A DNA stretch of 64,000 nucleotides, from positions 62,001 to 126,000 of the forward strand of contig MCFE01000025.1 of assembly GCA_002104905.1 (NCBI GenBank), read 5' to 3'. The position numbers and the translations under genes were made by a program. The notes under the pieces were generated by a model. The model was not told the origin of the DNA. It was given only the letters and a program-made list of their open reading frames with translations, and did no database searches. The stretch is from Basidiobolus meristosporus CBS 931.73. Taxonomy: Eukaryota; Basidiobolomycota; Basidiobolomycetes; Basidiobolales; Basidiobolaceae. Within the stretch, counting starts at the first letter, position 1; each line of letters opens with the position of its first letter. Shown here one piece after another: positions 28,616-40,476 of the stretch.

Positions 28616-31600
28616 AGATAGTCAGCAGAAAAAGCCTGAATATGGAAATGCTGCAACAACTGAAGATAGACTATTCATATCTGCACTAAATATGACCACA
28701 AACAAGGATTCTCAGACGTGGTATATTGACTCTGGAGCATCTCAACACTTTACACACCAAAAAGAACTTTCCACCCAATATCAAGAAATTCCAATTAATA
28801 AGGCTTTCATGGGTGACAATAGAACACTTGATGCAGTGGGAGAAGGAACTATCCAAGTTAACCTAGGAAGCAGTGAAGGAAGCCATACACTGACTTTCAA
28901 ACAGGTACTCTATGTACTGGAAATAGCCAAGAACCTACTGTCTGTAAGCAAGGCCACTGCTGAAGGATTCAGTTTCAGCTTTGACAATTCTGGATGCAAG
29001 ATCACTGATCAAAATGGTGCCCATATTGCTTTGGGTATCAGGGATTGGAATCTATACAAGTTGACTTATTTTCCATCATATTTGGAAGCCAATATAAGTA
29101 ACTTAAATGAAGAAACACCAATACTTTGGCACAGGAGATTTGGGCACATCAATTTTGATTATTTGCGCAAAATAATCAAAGATCAGCTAATTTCTGGTGT
29201 AAGAATTGATCCCCCAGCTGATTTGGAGCACTGTGAAGCCTGCATATATGGGAAACTAGCCAGACAACCATTCAAGAGCTCTGGGCTGATCAAAACTAAG
29301 AAAAAATTAGATCTAATTCACTCAGATCTGTGTGGACCTATGCAAAATTTATCCTTGGGTGGGATGAAGTATTTAATCACTTTTATTGATGATTATACAA
29401 GATACACATGGGTCTACTTCATGGAGTGAAAGGAAGAAGCGCTGTCTAAGCTCAGGGAGCTTAAAGCCATGGTGGAGAGAGAAACTGGTGAAAAAATCAA
29501 GAAAATATGGTCTGACAATGGTGGAGAATATACCTTAAAACTCTTCATCCACTTCTGCAAAATTCATGGGATAAAGCAAGAGACTACTGTACCATACTCT
29601 CCACCTCAAAATGGAGTAGCAGAGCGTGCTAATGGATCAACAATTGATATGGCAAGATCCATGATCCATGATCAAAAATTATCCTATGATTTTTGGGTGG
29701 AATCAGTTGCCACTGCTGCATATCTTATAAATAGGAGTTATAACATAATACTTTGTGATACTACCACATTTGAAGCATGGTATGGATACAGACCAAGTGT
29801 AGAACATCTAATAATATTTGGGTGTACAGCATGTGCTAAGAGACTGCCCGGAAATCAGTCAAAATTTGAGCCAAAAAGTGTAAAATACATATTTTTGGGC
29901 TACTGCAATGAGTTTAAAGCATACAGACTCTACAGTACCAAAGCAAAAAAGCTAATTAAGTCCAGGGATGGGCTGTTTGATGAAAACTCAAAATTCTCAC
30001 AAAAAATGAAATCAGATGATGACAAAAATTTGATCTCAAGTCCACCAATTGTCAGGATTGAATCAGAGCAAAACTATGAAGATTTTTTCACTCCAGAGGA
30101 ATCTACAACCGTGGTTCAGCCAGAAATGGTTCCCAGGAATATCCCAGAAGTGAGTATTCCAGTGTCAAATGCCTGGAGATCCAATTGGACAAGAAGTAGC
30201 CAAAATTACTATATCAACAAGGGTACAGACTTGGCCTATACCTATTCAGTCCATATTGATGAACCCCAGACTGTAAAAGAGGCCCTAAATAGCCCTCAGA
30301 CAAAGTTTTGGAGATCTGCAATGACTGAGGAATATCAGGCCTTGATGGAAAGTCAAACTTGGGACTTAGTCAAATTACCAATCAGCCTAAAATCAATTGG
30401 ATGCAAATGGGTCTTTGAGACAAAATACAAGGCTGATGGTACAATTGACAGATACAAAGCAAGACCTGTAGCCAAAGGATACTCTCAAACAAAAGGACTT
30501 GACTATACTGAGACCTTTGCACCAGTAGCCAAGTTTAATTCCATCAGAATAATATTGGCTATTGCAGCCAAATATATTCATCAAATGGATGTAAAAACTG
30601 CATTTTGGAATGGCAAACTAGATAGGACATGTATATGGACCAGTCAGATAGATTTGTTGACCAAGATAACCCTCATTGGGTCATTATATGGTCTCAAACA
30701 ATTACCAAGAGCCTGGAATTGCAAGATAGATTCTTATTTAGAATTTTTGAGTTTTGAGAGGAGTAATGCTGAATATAGTATATACTATAAGCCAAATAGA
30801 GCAAATCCAGTTCTATTGGCTTTATATGTGGATGATCTTATTATAGCCACCAATAACCTAGAAACATTGGAAGAGACAAAATCCAGCCTATCTAAGGAGT
30901 TCAAGATGTCCAATCTATGAAAACTCAGTTACAACCTGGGGATTAATTTCTCCATAGACAGAAGTACACAGACTATTACCCTTAGCCAATTCAAGTATAT
31001 TCAAGATATACTAAAGAAGTACCAATTGTAAAACTGTAAACTGGCAGCTACCCCAATGGAGACAAACCTTAAATTGGTCAAAACTCAACCAAATCAAGAG
31101 AGCTTGGTGCCATCTAAAAGCCCTGATCTTGCTTATCAATATATGGTTGGCAGTCTGATGTATATTATGCTTGGGACACATCTAGATGTTGCATATTCAG
31201 TGGGAGTTGACAGCCAACATAATCAGAACTATGGATCTGATCATATTGCAGCAGTTAAGCAGATTTTTAGATACCTAAAAAGAACTGCTGATATCTGCTT
31301 AAGATACACTTATACAGACTCAGAACAGGATCTTGTGGGATACTCTGATGCTGATTGGGGATGAAATTTAGAAAACAGAAGATCCACCAGAGGATACACC
31401 TTTCTTTACTGTCAAGGAGCAATTTCATCAAATTCAAGAAAGCAACCAACCGTAGCACTTTCCACCCTAGAGGCCAAGTATATGGCAGCCTGTGAAGCTA
31501 CAAAAGAAACAATGTGGTTAAGGAAACTTTCTACAGATTTAGGCCTATGTCAAAAAATGCCTATTACTTTATTTCAAGATAATCAAGGATGTATACAATT

Positions 31601-31781
31601 AGGTAGAAATCCAAAATTTCATGCTAGAACTATGCACATAGATATTAGACATCATTTCATATGTGAAGCTATAGAGAATAACTTAGTTAGCTTAGTTTAC
31701 TGTCCTACAGATGAAATGATTGCAGACATATTTACCAAACCATTGGCTAGAGACAAGTTTAATATCTTAGGTCACAAGTAG
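28616..31781 (+). pseudogene. Copia-1 pol: protease, integrase, reverse transcriptase, RNase H, broken
   Basis: One frame carries protease (YIDSGASQHF), integrase HHCC region (LWHRRFGHINFD...CEACIYGK), integrase core (HSDLCGPM, WSDNGGEY, GVAERANG), reverse transcriptase (GCKWVFETKYKADG, HQMDVKTAFWNGKL, LYGLKQLPRAW, LYVDDLIIATNN) and RNase H (YSDADWG, ALSTLEAKYMAACEATKE, DNQGCIQLGRNP, DIFTKPLARDKF). Catalytic YVDD is intact. In-frame stops lie at 29427, 30918, 31029 and 31362, and a few residues are lost after TAFWNGKLDR. The frame from 28605 onward is otherwise unshifted, so inactivation is mostly by point nonsense changes. Confidence 0.9.
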
Positions 31782-31805
31782 GACTAGTCAGTATGAACAT
31801 TTAGC

Positions 31806-31815
31806 TGAGTGGGAG
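31806..31815 (+). promoter_or_regulatory. Copia-1 polypurine tract
   Basis: GAGTGGGAG lies directly before the 3' LTR and would prime plus-strand synthesis. Confidence 0.8.
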
Positions 31816-32164
31816 TGTTGTAGAAATTTGTATTTCCACCTAAATATTCACCTAGCTTAGTCACTTAGATCATTACCTTCATATCCTAGAGAATACTGAC
31901 CAAATTCCTTGTTGGGATTTACTTAGAATATTTTCACCAAAATACCAGGTACACAGAGCATGAAAATTCTCAAAGTTGTCCAAACAGCCCCAAACTTTGC
32001 ACACATGCTCTTGGGACCTTCCTTGACCTATTTTACATGTTTGCTATGCCAAAACCAGGTAAAAGTATAAATACCACTTGTACATTCAATAAATCATTAA
32101 GTGAAAACCACATAATCTACTTGTTCTCCCAATCACTTCCAGTATATCCAAGACTCTTACAACT
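31816..32164 (+). repeat. Copia-1 3' LTR
   Basis: 349 bases, aligned end to end with the 5' LTR. The terminal CA is changed to CT. Confidence 0.93.
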
Positions 32165-32515
32165 GTAAACAGGAGGCCATAGTTTCTTTTGATTTGAGCT
32201 ATAGGTGGAATACTCAAGGTAGTAGGGAGTAAGCAAATAAAGTGGTGAGATTCTACAGTGGAATATATGAACCGCCCAAGTGGAGGTAGAAAAAGGAAAT
32301 GCCATTTGCTAAATTGGTATGGTAGCATTATACAGAACCTGCAGTAGGCCATCATACTGTCAATATAATGCCATCAGAGTCTTGCAGTGAGGCTGTTGAA
32401 ATACTGTCAAGTTTCTTGTCATATAAGGCAACTGGATGTCCTGGCCAGCCGGATCCACTTAAAATAGTTATAGAGCACTAAAAGACAGCAACAATATCAC
32501 ACAAACACTGTCACA
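32165..32515 (+). mobile_element. TNP2 copy 3, 3' region resumed after copia-1
   Basis: Continues CAGGAGGCCATAG... with the same order of noncoding blocks as copies 1, 2, 7 and 8 (TTCTACAGTGGAATATATGA, GGAGGTAGAAAAAGGAAAT). It loses homology near 32515 before reaching the terminus. Confidence 0.75.
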
Positions 32516-34295
32516 GGACCATTGAAATATTTTCAAGTTTAGAAGCTTCATCCTAAATAGAATAGATACAGTCTCATATGTACTATTGTGATTAAATCAT
32601 ACAAACTCATCTGGCACTTTCCAATTGTGTAAATATACCATAACAGCTGAGATATGCCACTTTTACTTTTGATAAAATATTCCAGCATAGTGCTTGGTAG
32701 ACTGTGCAAATGGACAAGCTCATGTTCCTTTGTCCCATTATAAGCTTTTGGTTGGCCCTTGCTATCACTTCTTTAGCTCCAACTGCAAGGAAGTTACCTT
32801 CATGGTTCACTCTAGTGTGTTGTTGCCTCTGAGTAGGTAGTTTCTTGTGGACTACTGTGTTGCTTTCCCAAGCAGCAATACTCCATTATCCTAGTGTGTT
32901 GGGATTGCTGGATCAGATCTGTTGTGCTAGATAGTCCAAATCCAGCTTAGGTTTCACCTAACTGCATTTAGAAACTGACAACTTATTGGCAGTAGGTTAT
33001 TGTTGCTTATGGATCACAAAGATGCTGGTTGCTGGATTTTACTTATTGTTCCAGATCTGGATTGTGTAGCAAGCATACCCACAGTTTTTTAGATCTGCTA
33101 GAGTGCTCAGGCACCTCTTGTCTGTAGAACGCTTCTATTCTGGGATATTTCATTTAAATTGGTCCTCCATTAAGATCTGACATTACCTTTCATAGGCTTG
33201 ATCAAATTTGATAAAATAAAATTCCTCATCAAGCCATTTTTCTCAGCATTTTGGTAGCAGCTATTATTACTGTATTGTGGCCCACAGCTAGGAACTACAA
33301 GTAAATTGATCTGATCATAGTAGTAAGATTAACATCTGATTCCTGTTGATATAAATGATCAGTAATCACTATATGCCCAGTAATAAATGCACTTGAGTAG
33401 AGCCACCAGTACATTCCTCAAGAGTATCATATATACTCTACAACATACATAGAGAATATATGCAAGTGCTTTGGTTAGGATCACTGGTAGTGCTTCTCTT
33501 GATGAAGGTTGTAATTCTATGCTCACATATACATGGAAATATCTCCTCCCACTATTCCTGATACTTAATGTAGACATGTAGCTTGTCTAATATGTGTCTT
33601 GCAGAGCCTCAGGATCACTGGTAATAGAAATAGTACCACTGTTATATTATGTGTACTACACCATAGTTGGCATGTCTGAAATCACTAATGATTGGCCAAA
33701 TATATAGGTGTAATACATCATTCTGCTTCTTAGTATATGGGCAGCTGATCCATGTATCTATCAGTATATCTACCTACAAATTAGGGTGGCAGTCAGCTTC
33801 AAAGTGCTTGTACATCTTTTCTTTTCAAGTGGCTACAGTCTTATGTAAGTTCATTGAAGTAATGTGGTACTCTGTTGCCTGAAATGGTCTGGTCCAAACC
33901 ATGGTATATGTGGATCTTAACATAGCTCCTTTATGTTATGATAATCAGGATTTTAGTATTGATACATATATCATGTAGTGTGCCCCTTATTGATCTGGAC
34001 CTTTTGTGGGGATTACACATTTTCTCAAAGCTTCATCCTCCTGCACACTCCCTGAATTGTAATTTATCCAACATGACCTCCTTGATGTATGGCCTTTTTG
34101 TAATCTTACTGTCTTCTTTGAAGGCAAAGGACTCTCTCTCTATATCAATATATCCAACTTAGTAGTTCTTTACAACAACAGTACTTTCTATCTCTTGTTA
34201 CTTCAGATAGACAAGGCAGTCATTCTCCAAAATAAAGACACAGCGCTAAAGCAATGTAAACACCCAAAATATAGCAAGCTTGGGGTCCATAAACT
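32516..34295. other. 1.8 kb of unassigned repeat-like sequence
   Basis: AT-rich and CpG-poor, with only short open frames on both strands, none recognisable. It may be an old element decayed beyond recognition. I see no terminal repeats. Confidence 0.4.
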
Positions 34296-34540
34296 ATTGA
34301 AATATTAGAGAGATATAGTGGAAGTGAAATGGAGAATTAGATGACTTACATGATATTCACTTGGTGCGTTATTGAGTTGTATCAAGGTGTTTTGACCTAG
34401 TGCAGAGCTATGCAAGTGTAAGTATTTGGTCATTATTGGGCAGTCTCAGGAATACATGTGACAAGTTTCAGCGTATTTAGACAAGTTGCAGATTTCCCAA
34501 ATTCTGCACTTGACTAATTCCTTGTTATTGGCAAATATCT
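34296..34540 (-). repeat. Degenerate copia-type LTR
   Basis: GTGGAAGTGAAATGGAGAATTAGA and CATGATATTCACTT match the 17564 LTR (GTATTGGAAGTGACGTGGAG, CATGCTATTCACTT). The rest is weakly conserved and the ends are not clear. Confidence 0.45.
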
Positions 34541-35284
34541 TAAATCACCATCCAACCTGGATAGCTACCTGTATCTATTGCTGGATGAGTTTTTTATGTG
34601 TTCCAGCAGGATAACAGTAAATGGCTGTCATGTAAAAGTGCATACTATTATCCGCGTTAGAGACACCACAGACATCAGCAAGATAGGTGGCTTTTCTGGG
34701 CAATATGGGTGGCATTGCTGTTGAGTTTGTGAGATCCAGGAGATTTACTCCATAACTTGCATTATTATTACCAAAACACTACCACTGAGAATATCATCTT
34801 TCCACAGAGAGAATGTACAGAGGTCTGCATGCAACTACAGTAAAGTTGGCAAGCTATTAGCCATTGGCCAGAATATGTATTCAATTGGAAATAGGAGATA
34901 CTTAAGATAGAGGGTATCTCTTGGCGCAAAAGCTTTCCACTGGGAGCAATGCATTTGCTTTTCAGCAATCTCCCCATACTGATGACCAAGTTGTACACAG
35001 GGCATTTCAAGCTAAACAAGCCCTTTGAGATACTGCAGAAATTTGAAAGAATTGGCAAGATATTACACAGTATCTGCTAACCTATGTAGTTCTCACAGAC
35101 TCCAATCAGCATTAATATGCATACACAACAATACAGGTGCAAGGACTGGATGAGCTGGATATGAAATTATTGAAGTGGCCTTCTGATGCCATTTCTGCTA
35201 AGAGTAAATTAGGAGCATTGGGAGTCATATGTGGAAAATGTGGGGATGTATATCCAGAAGCAGATCACCAATGCTAACTTGATG
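34541..35284 (+). mobile_element. TNP2 fragment, copy 4 (catalytic to middle part)
   Basis: Starts within the KSPSNL block (TTAAATCACCATCCAACCTGG) and follows copy 3 to ACCAATGCTAACTTGAT, where a gypsy LTR cuts in. All frames are broken. Confidence 0.7.
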
Positions 35285-35570
35285 TGTTACAAGTAATGGT
35301 ATAAGATGTGCATTTTGCTAGATCAATTGCTGACTAATTGTATTTCCTAATGTAGCCTGTGGCTGATGACTCATTTGATGGCATCATCATCACCCAGTCA
35401 GATCCTACTTATTATATCTATTTCTGTCAGATAAAGGTCTGCTGATTCATTTACTGACTAATGCTACTGATTTGATAGATAACACTGATATACTGATAGG
35501 CCAAGCATATAACTAATTGATTTGACTAAAAATTGATCCAACTTAAACATTCAAGCTGTTGACCATAACA
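35285..35570 (-). repeat. Gypsy-1 3' LTR, internally deleted
   Basis: Begins TGTTACAAGT and ends CATAACA on the plus strand; compared with the 369-base copies it lacks the segment between TATAAGA and TGCATTTTGC. CCCCTACTAAAG next to it is the reverse complement of the polypurine tract. Confidence 0.8.
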
Positions 35571-38480
35571 TTCACCCCTACTAAAGTTGAGAGTGTTCTC
35601 CTCAATCTCTTTTCTTGTGATACCAATATCTTGATGGTTCAATATTTTTAGCAAGTCTTGTAAGCTTGAGTCTGTCTCTATGAACTAAATCTTCCCAGAT
35701 ATTCCCTGGTTTGTCCACTTGTTGGTAAGTTGCAAATGGACATTCATTGATGATCTCAAAAGGTCCCATCCATTTTGGCTCAAACTTCTTCCAAGTATTG
35801 ATTCTCAGCAATACAAAGTTCCAAACTGTCAATGCTTCTAGTGATGTAGTCTTATCAAATCTCTGCTTCATCTTTTCTGCACTTTGAGATACTCTGGCCT
35901 GTGCCTCTTAACATCTTAGTTTCAGCTGCTGGTGTCTACTAGGCTGACTGAGTTCATCTTCTAAGGCATCAGTAAGCTTTGGTTGTGTGAGACCTCCTAG
36001 AATCCTTGGTTTGCATCCATACACTTGGTAAAATGGCAATTGTTGGGTGGTGTTGTTTACTCTAACTCTGCATGCGAAAAGTGCTCAGTCTCTATACTCA
36101 TCCCATCTACTGACAGCTCCATTTGCATACTTGGTCAGCATTTTCCAAATAATCCATTAAACTGCTCAGTGACTTCATTGGTTCTAGGGTGATATGCCAA
36201 GGTTTTCAAGTGTCTGTTGTGCTGCATTTGCAGGTAAGCTTCCAATGTCTTTGCTATAAAGCTTGCTCCACTACTGGATAGAATTGCTACAAGGCATCCA
36301 ACTTCATAAGCATCTCATGGTAGATGAAACTTGCAACTTCTTGTTCACTGGCTACAGGCACTGATTTAGCCACTGGCCATTTGGTAGTATGGTCAATTGC
36401 TAGTAGGATCCAATGGTTACATTCCGTGGTAGTTGGCAGTCTTCCACTAAAGTCAATTCCCCATTTTTCAAATAGTTGTACAGGGTCCAAGGGAAAGAGT
36501 TCAGCAATTTTCTGTGGTTGGCCTTACTTGATTTGGCAATTTGGGCATGTTTTAACTATTTTCTCAATGTCTTGTTTCTTTCTGGGCCACCATGCCCTGG
36601 CATTCACAAGGCTATTTGTTCCTTCAACTCCAAGATGTTTGTATCCATTGTGTAGCTTATGTATTAAATCCAGGCATACAACATAAGGGCAATAGGCAAT
36701 AGGGGTTCCATCAACAATTTGGTAGAGTGTGTCATCCTTTATCACAAATTTGCTGGGTTCATCCTGGATTATCTTCTTGATCTCTTCATCCACCTAATCA
36801 GGAATGGCTTGGTCCTCCAAGTACTTTGGTGATAGGCAAGGCAAATCTCATTCAAGCACCAAGTTGAGTTGTGCAACTTGTTCTAATCTTGATAAGGCAT
36901 CAGCAACTGTGTTATTTTTCCCAGGGCAGTAGACAATCTCCAAATCAAATTGCTGAATATATTCACTCCATCTTGTCATTCTTCTAGAGAGTACTTTCTG
37001 GGTAAATATATACTTGGGGAGGTGTGATCAGTCTTCACAGTGGAAGTGGCTCCTTCAATACATCATCTTCTTATCTTCAAGCAGTGTATCAAAGCAAGCA
37101 TATTCTTCTTATGCCTTGGATACTTTTATTCTACCAAGTTCAGTTTCTTGGATTCAAAGGCAACTGAGAAATCCTTTCCCTTGTGTTCTTGGCTTAACAC
37201 TCCACCAATTGCATAATCTGAAGCACCTGTACACAGAGTAAACTCTTTTCTGAAGACAAGTATTCTTAAGCGTGGCAGCTTAGCAAGTTCATTCTTGAGT
37301 GTCTGAAAGGCAGTCTCAAAAGGTATGTCCCACTTGTAGGTATTGTCTTTCTTGAGGATATCAGTTAAAGGCGCTGCAATACTTGCAAAGGACTTGATAA
37401 CTCTTCAATAATAGGAAGCCATTCCAAGGAATGATCTGAGTTCTGATATGCCATGGGCTGCTTCAGATTCTTGATGACCTCAACCTTCTTAGGATTTAAG
37501 GTCACTCCTGTGCTAGTCACTGTGTGTCCTAGATATTCAATGTGTTCCTTAAAGAATTCACCCTTGACTAGCTTGCCATATAGTTTATTCTCACTTAGCT
37601 TTGTCAAGACCTTTAATATGCACCATGTGATCCTCTTCTGTCTTGCTGTATATCAATATGTGATCTAAGTACATTAACATAAATTAGTCTAAGTACTCCT
37701 GAAAGACAGTCAGCATCAGGGTCATGAATGTTGCAGGGGCATTGGTGAGGCCTAAACACATGACTAAGTACTCATAATGTCCATATATGGTCCTGAATGC
37801 TGTCTTAGGGATGTCATCTGGCATCACCCTAATCTGGTTATATCCTGATATCAGGTCATATTTGCTGCACATAGTGGCTCCATTGAGTTGGCCCAAAAGC
37901 TCATCAATCCAAGGTATGGGGTACTTATTCTTCAAAGTAACTGAGTTGAGGGCTTGGTAGTCAATGCACATCCTAAGTATTCCATCCTTCTTCTTTGCAC
38001 AAAGTACTGGTGCTCCCCAAGGTGATTTCATGGGATTGATATATCCTTGCTCCAAGAAGTGATCTACTTGCCTCTTCATCTCTTTCAACTCCAATGGACT
38101 CATTCTGTAAGGTGTCTTACTCACTGGAGGGCATTTGTCTGTGTCAATGGCATGATCCACATTTGTGACTAGTGATAGGCTTACAAGCTCATCTAGAAAT
38201 ATGTCTGAATATTCCTTCAAAAGAGTCTGGCCCTTTTGGGGTACTGAAGTAGAAGAATCCTCTTGTAATACCACCATGAGGAACATCTGGGTGCCTTTTC
38301 TAAGTGCTGTACAAAACTGTGTCTTGTTGAGTTCACATGTTTCACACACAATGAAATGTACCAAGTTGAAATCCACTCTGGCATGTAATAGCTCGTAGGC
38401 TTGTTGTCCTTCTGGATCTGAGTAGCATGGGTTCTCCAGTTGATTGATGGATTACAACAAAAAAGCCAGGTTTTTCCAAG
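35571..38480 (-). pseudogene. Gypsy-1 pol, part 1: reverse transcriptase to integrase, broken
   Basis: Segment 37684-38376 (230 residues) gives [54 protein letters not shown] and [16 protein letters not shown]. After an in-frame stop the catalytic block reads YLDHIL instead of YLDDIL, so the polymerase Asp is lost. Integrase remnants lie at 36524-36793 (HKLHNGYKHLGVEGTNSLV, WWPRKKQDIEKIVKTCPNCQ) and 36287-36490 (WGIDFSGRLPTT). The C-terminal GPF module is at 35602-35871 (KKFEPKWMGPFEII). Confidence 0.85.
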
Positions 38481-38849
38481 TGTTATGATCTGCTGCTTGA
38501 ATGGTTGAGTCAGATCAGTTTTTAGTCAAATCAATTAGCTATATGTTTAGCTTATCAGTATATCAGTATTATCCATAAAAGCAGCAGCATTAGTCAGCAT
38601 ATGAATCAGCTGATCCATATCTGACAGAAATAGATAAATAAAGTAGGATCTTATTGGGTGATGATGATGCAATCAAGTGAGTCATCTACCACAGCCTACA
38701 TTAGGAAATACAATTAGTCAGCAATTGATCTGGCAAAAAGTATATAAGGAGCTGCTGGAACCTCAATAAAGATCAGTTCAAGTTTTAGTGAATGCAATAC
38801 TAGCTAAACTCCCTATTCCTTTACAACTCTTATACCAAGACTTGTAACA
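38481..38849 (+). repeat. Solo gypsy LTR nested in gypsy-1
   Basis: 369 bases, TGTTATGATC...CTTGTAACA, with TATATAAGG and CAATAAAGATC ~30 bases apart as promoter and poly(A) signals. It interrupts TTTTTCCAAG/TACAAGGTCAAA, which is continuous in gypsy-3 (~58531). The flanks CAAG and CTAG are a 4-base target duplication with one change. It contains no CG dinucleotide. Confidence 0.92.
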
Positions 38850-40126
38850 CTAGTACAAGGTCAAACTTGCAGTTTCCAAATATACAGGCCTGTAGATCTT
38901 CTTGACAGTCATTCATCTTCATCCTTACTGGCTAAGTAGCACAGTTGATTATGTGAGAGTTCCCATCAGCTGTTGAGGCTGAAGTTGATTGGATGGGTTC
39001 CTGTTGATTTCAGCCTTCAAAGCAAAGCAAAATTGCTCTGACGTCTACTCCTGCAATGATCCCAAGTCAGTCATGATCTTGGCAGGTGCTACATTGATTA
39101 CTTCATTCAAGTAAAATAGCTTCCCAGACTCTGAGTCATCTGGTATAAATACTCTTCTGTCATATAGAAGGTGAGTTCTGAGTCTTCTTCAAGTGAATCC
39201 TCCATGTTACTATGCTCAAGGGCTTCAATATGGTTGAAGGTTCTCGATGGCTGGTGTCTATTTCTGCTCTGAGGGCAGTACTTTGCAATATCTCCCTGCT
39301 GGTGGCAATCAACGCAAAGTCCTTTCTTCTCACATTATTCTGAGGTGGGATTTTTCTGCATAGCATCTATTCCCATCAGCATTGACTCTGATTGTCTTCT
39401 TTCATAGTGATTGTAGCCTCTCCAATTAGTCATTGTGGGCTTCCCAACTCCAAACATAGCTGAGTCCTATTCAATGGTAATAATGATGGCTTCTTCAATA
39501 ATCCATTTCCTTGTAAGTTCTTTCTTTCAATCCATCAATAATATATTCCACTTGATCCAGGGGGTCCATTCTTTAAATTTGTCCAAGTAGACATCTATAT
39601 TCATAGATGTGTTCTTGAACCATTCCTTTCTGTCTGAGTGTCTTCAACTTTCTTCTTAGTAGTGTCTGCTGGTGTGGAGGTTCAAAAGCAACCTGAATTT
39701 CTAATACAAACTCATCCCAGTCAGAGATTCTTGAACATCCCATCAAGGTGGCTGACCCAATTATGTTGCAATAACACTGTGAAGCTGCATCTGCCATGTA
39801 AGAGATTGCATAATGTAACTTGCTCTCTGGAGCAATTCCCTTACCCTTGAAGCATCTTGAATCTGGAAGAGCCAAGTTTCATGGTTTTCATTGACTATAC
39901 CATAGTACTGGTTGAACTTCACACTAAAGTTGCTCTTAACAGGGTTTTGCTGGCTTTGGGCTATGCTTGTCATTCCTTGTTGCTGCTGGCTAAGAATCTG
40001 GAGCAACTGTTGCTGTTGGGCCAGGATTTGCTGTGTAGCATTCTTCCATTGTGATTTTTGGACATCTTGAGGGAGGCTTCTTCTTTCATTAGGAGGGAGG
40101 TTTCTGGTTATTGCTGCTACCAACTT
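38850..40126 (-). pseudogene. Gypsy-1 gag and protease, broken
   Basis: Gag segments at 39761-40123 (QQILAQQQQLLQILSQQQQG, KSNFSVKFNQYYG) and 39573-39875 (PPHQQTLLRRKLKTLRQKGM) lie in different frames. The zinc-knuckle region (~39300) and protease region are only partly readable. Sequence order matches gypsy-3. Confidence 0.75.
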
Positions 40127-40259
40127 TAAAGTCTTGGTATCAGAGTTGTAGAGGAATTGAGTGGTTAGCTAGTATTGTATTCACTAAAAGTTGAACTGAC
40201 CTTTATTGGGTCTCAGCAGCTGTTTATATGCATTTTGCCAGATCAATTACTGACTAATT
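40127..40259 (-). repeat. Gypsy-1 5' LTR remnant
   Basis: About 133 bases of the LTR 3' half (AAGTCTTGGTATCAGAGTTG to GACTAATTG), cut off abruptly where TNP2 sequence begins. TTGGTAGCAGCAATAACC next to it is the primer-site position. Confidence 0.75.
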
Positions 40260-40476
40260 GCATTACAAGGTATATGGCATTTGTGCAAGTATCACACTAA
40301 AAGGTTTTAAAGTTGAGGTTATAGAAGTATGTCAATTGTGGCAGGTGTGTGCCTTTGCAGAGGTTAGTGAGCAGGAGGCCATAGTATGTCTTGATCTAAA
40401 CTATATGCAGAATACCCAAGATGATAGTGGGTATGTAAATAAAGAGGGATAATTCTATAGTAGAATACATATATTA
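40260..40476 (+). mobile_element. TNP2 copy 4, 3' region, before the foldback insertion
   Basis: Resumes at ACAAGGTATATGGC and includes the uninterrupted GAGGTTAGTGAGCAGGAGGCC site that copia-1 occupies in copy 3. About 700 bases of the middle are missing relative to copy 3, so the gypsy-1 junction is not a simple insertion. Confidence 0.75.

Larger units (their letters stand above)
27510..32164 (+). mobile_element. Copia-1: Ty1/copia LTR retrotransposon, 4,655 bases, inserted in TNP2 copy 3
   Basis: Two 349-base LTRs bound gag, protease, integrase, reverse transcriptase and RNase H in copia order. The flanking 5-mers GTAAG (27505-27509) and GTAAA (32165-32169) are the target duplication with one change. 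The undisturbed target is visible at ~40365 and ~62957, where GAGGTTAGT-AG runs straight into CAGGAGGCCATAG. The LTRs differ at about 22 of 349 positions by eye, so the insertion is not recent. Confidence 0.95.
35285..40259 (-). mobile_element. Gypsy-1: Ty3/gypsy LTR retrotransposon, degenerate, with a nested solo LTR
   Basis: Read on the minus strand: a 5' LTR remnant (40127-40259), gag, protease, reverse transcriptase, RNase H, integrase, and a 3' LTR (35285-35570) that has lost ~80 internal bases. A related solo LTR (38481-38849) lies in the opposite direction inside it. It is the oldest-looking of the three gypsy copies. Confidence 0.88.

Noticed and set aside
33359-33900. Possible transposase in the unassigned 32.5-34.3 kb region
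   Set aside because: Minus-strand peptides contain many stops and no catalytic motif could be recognised.
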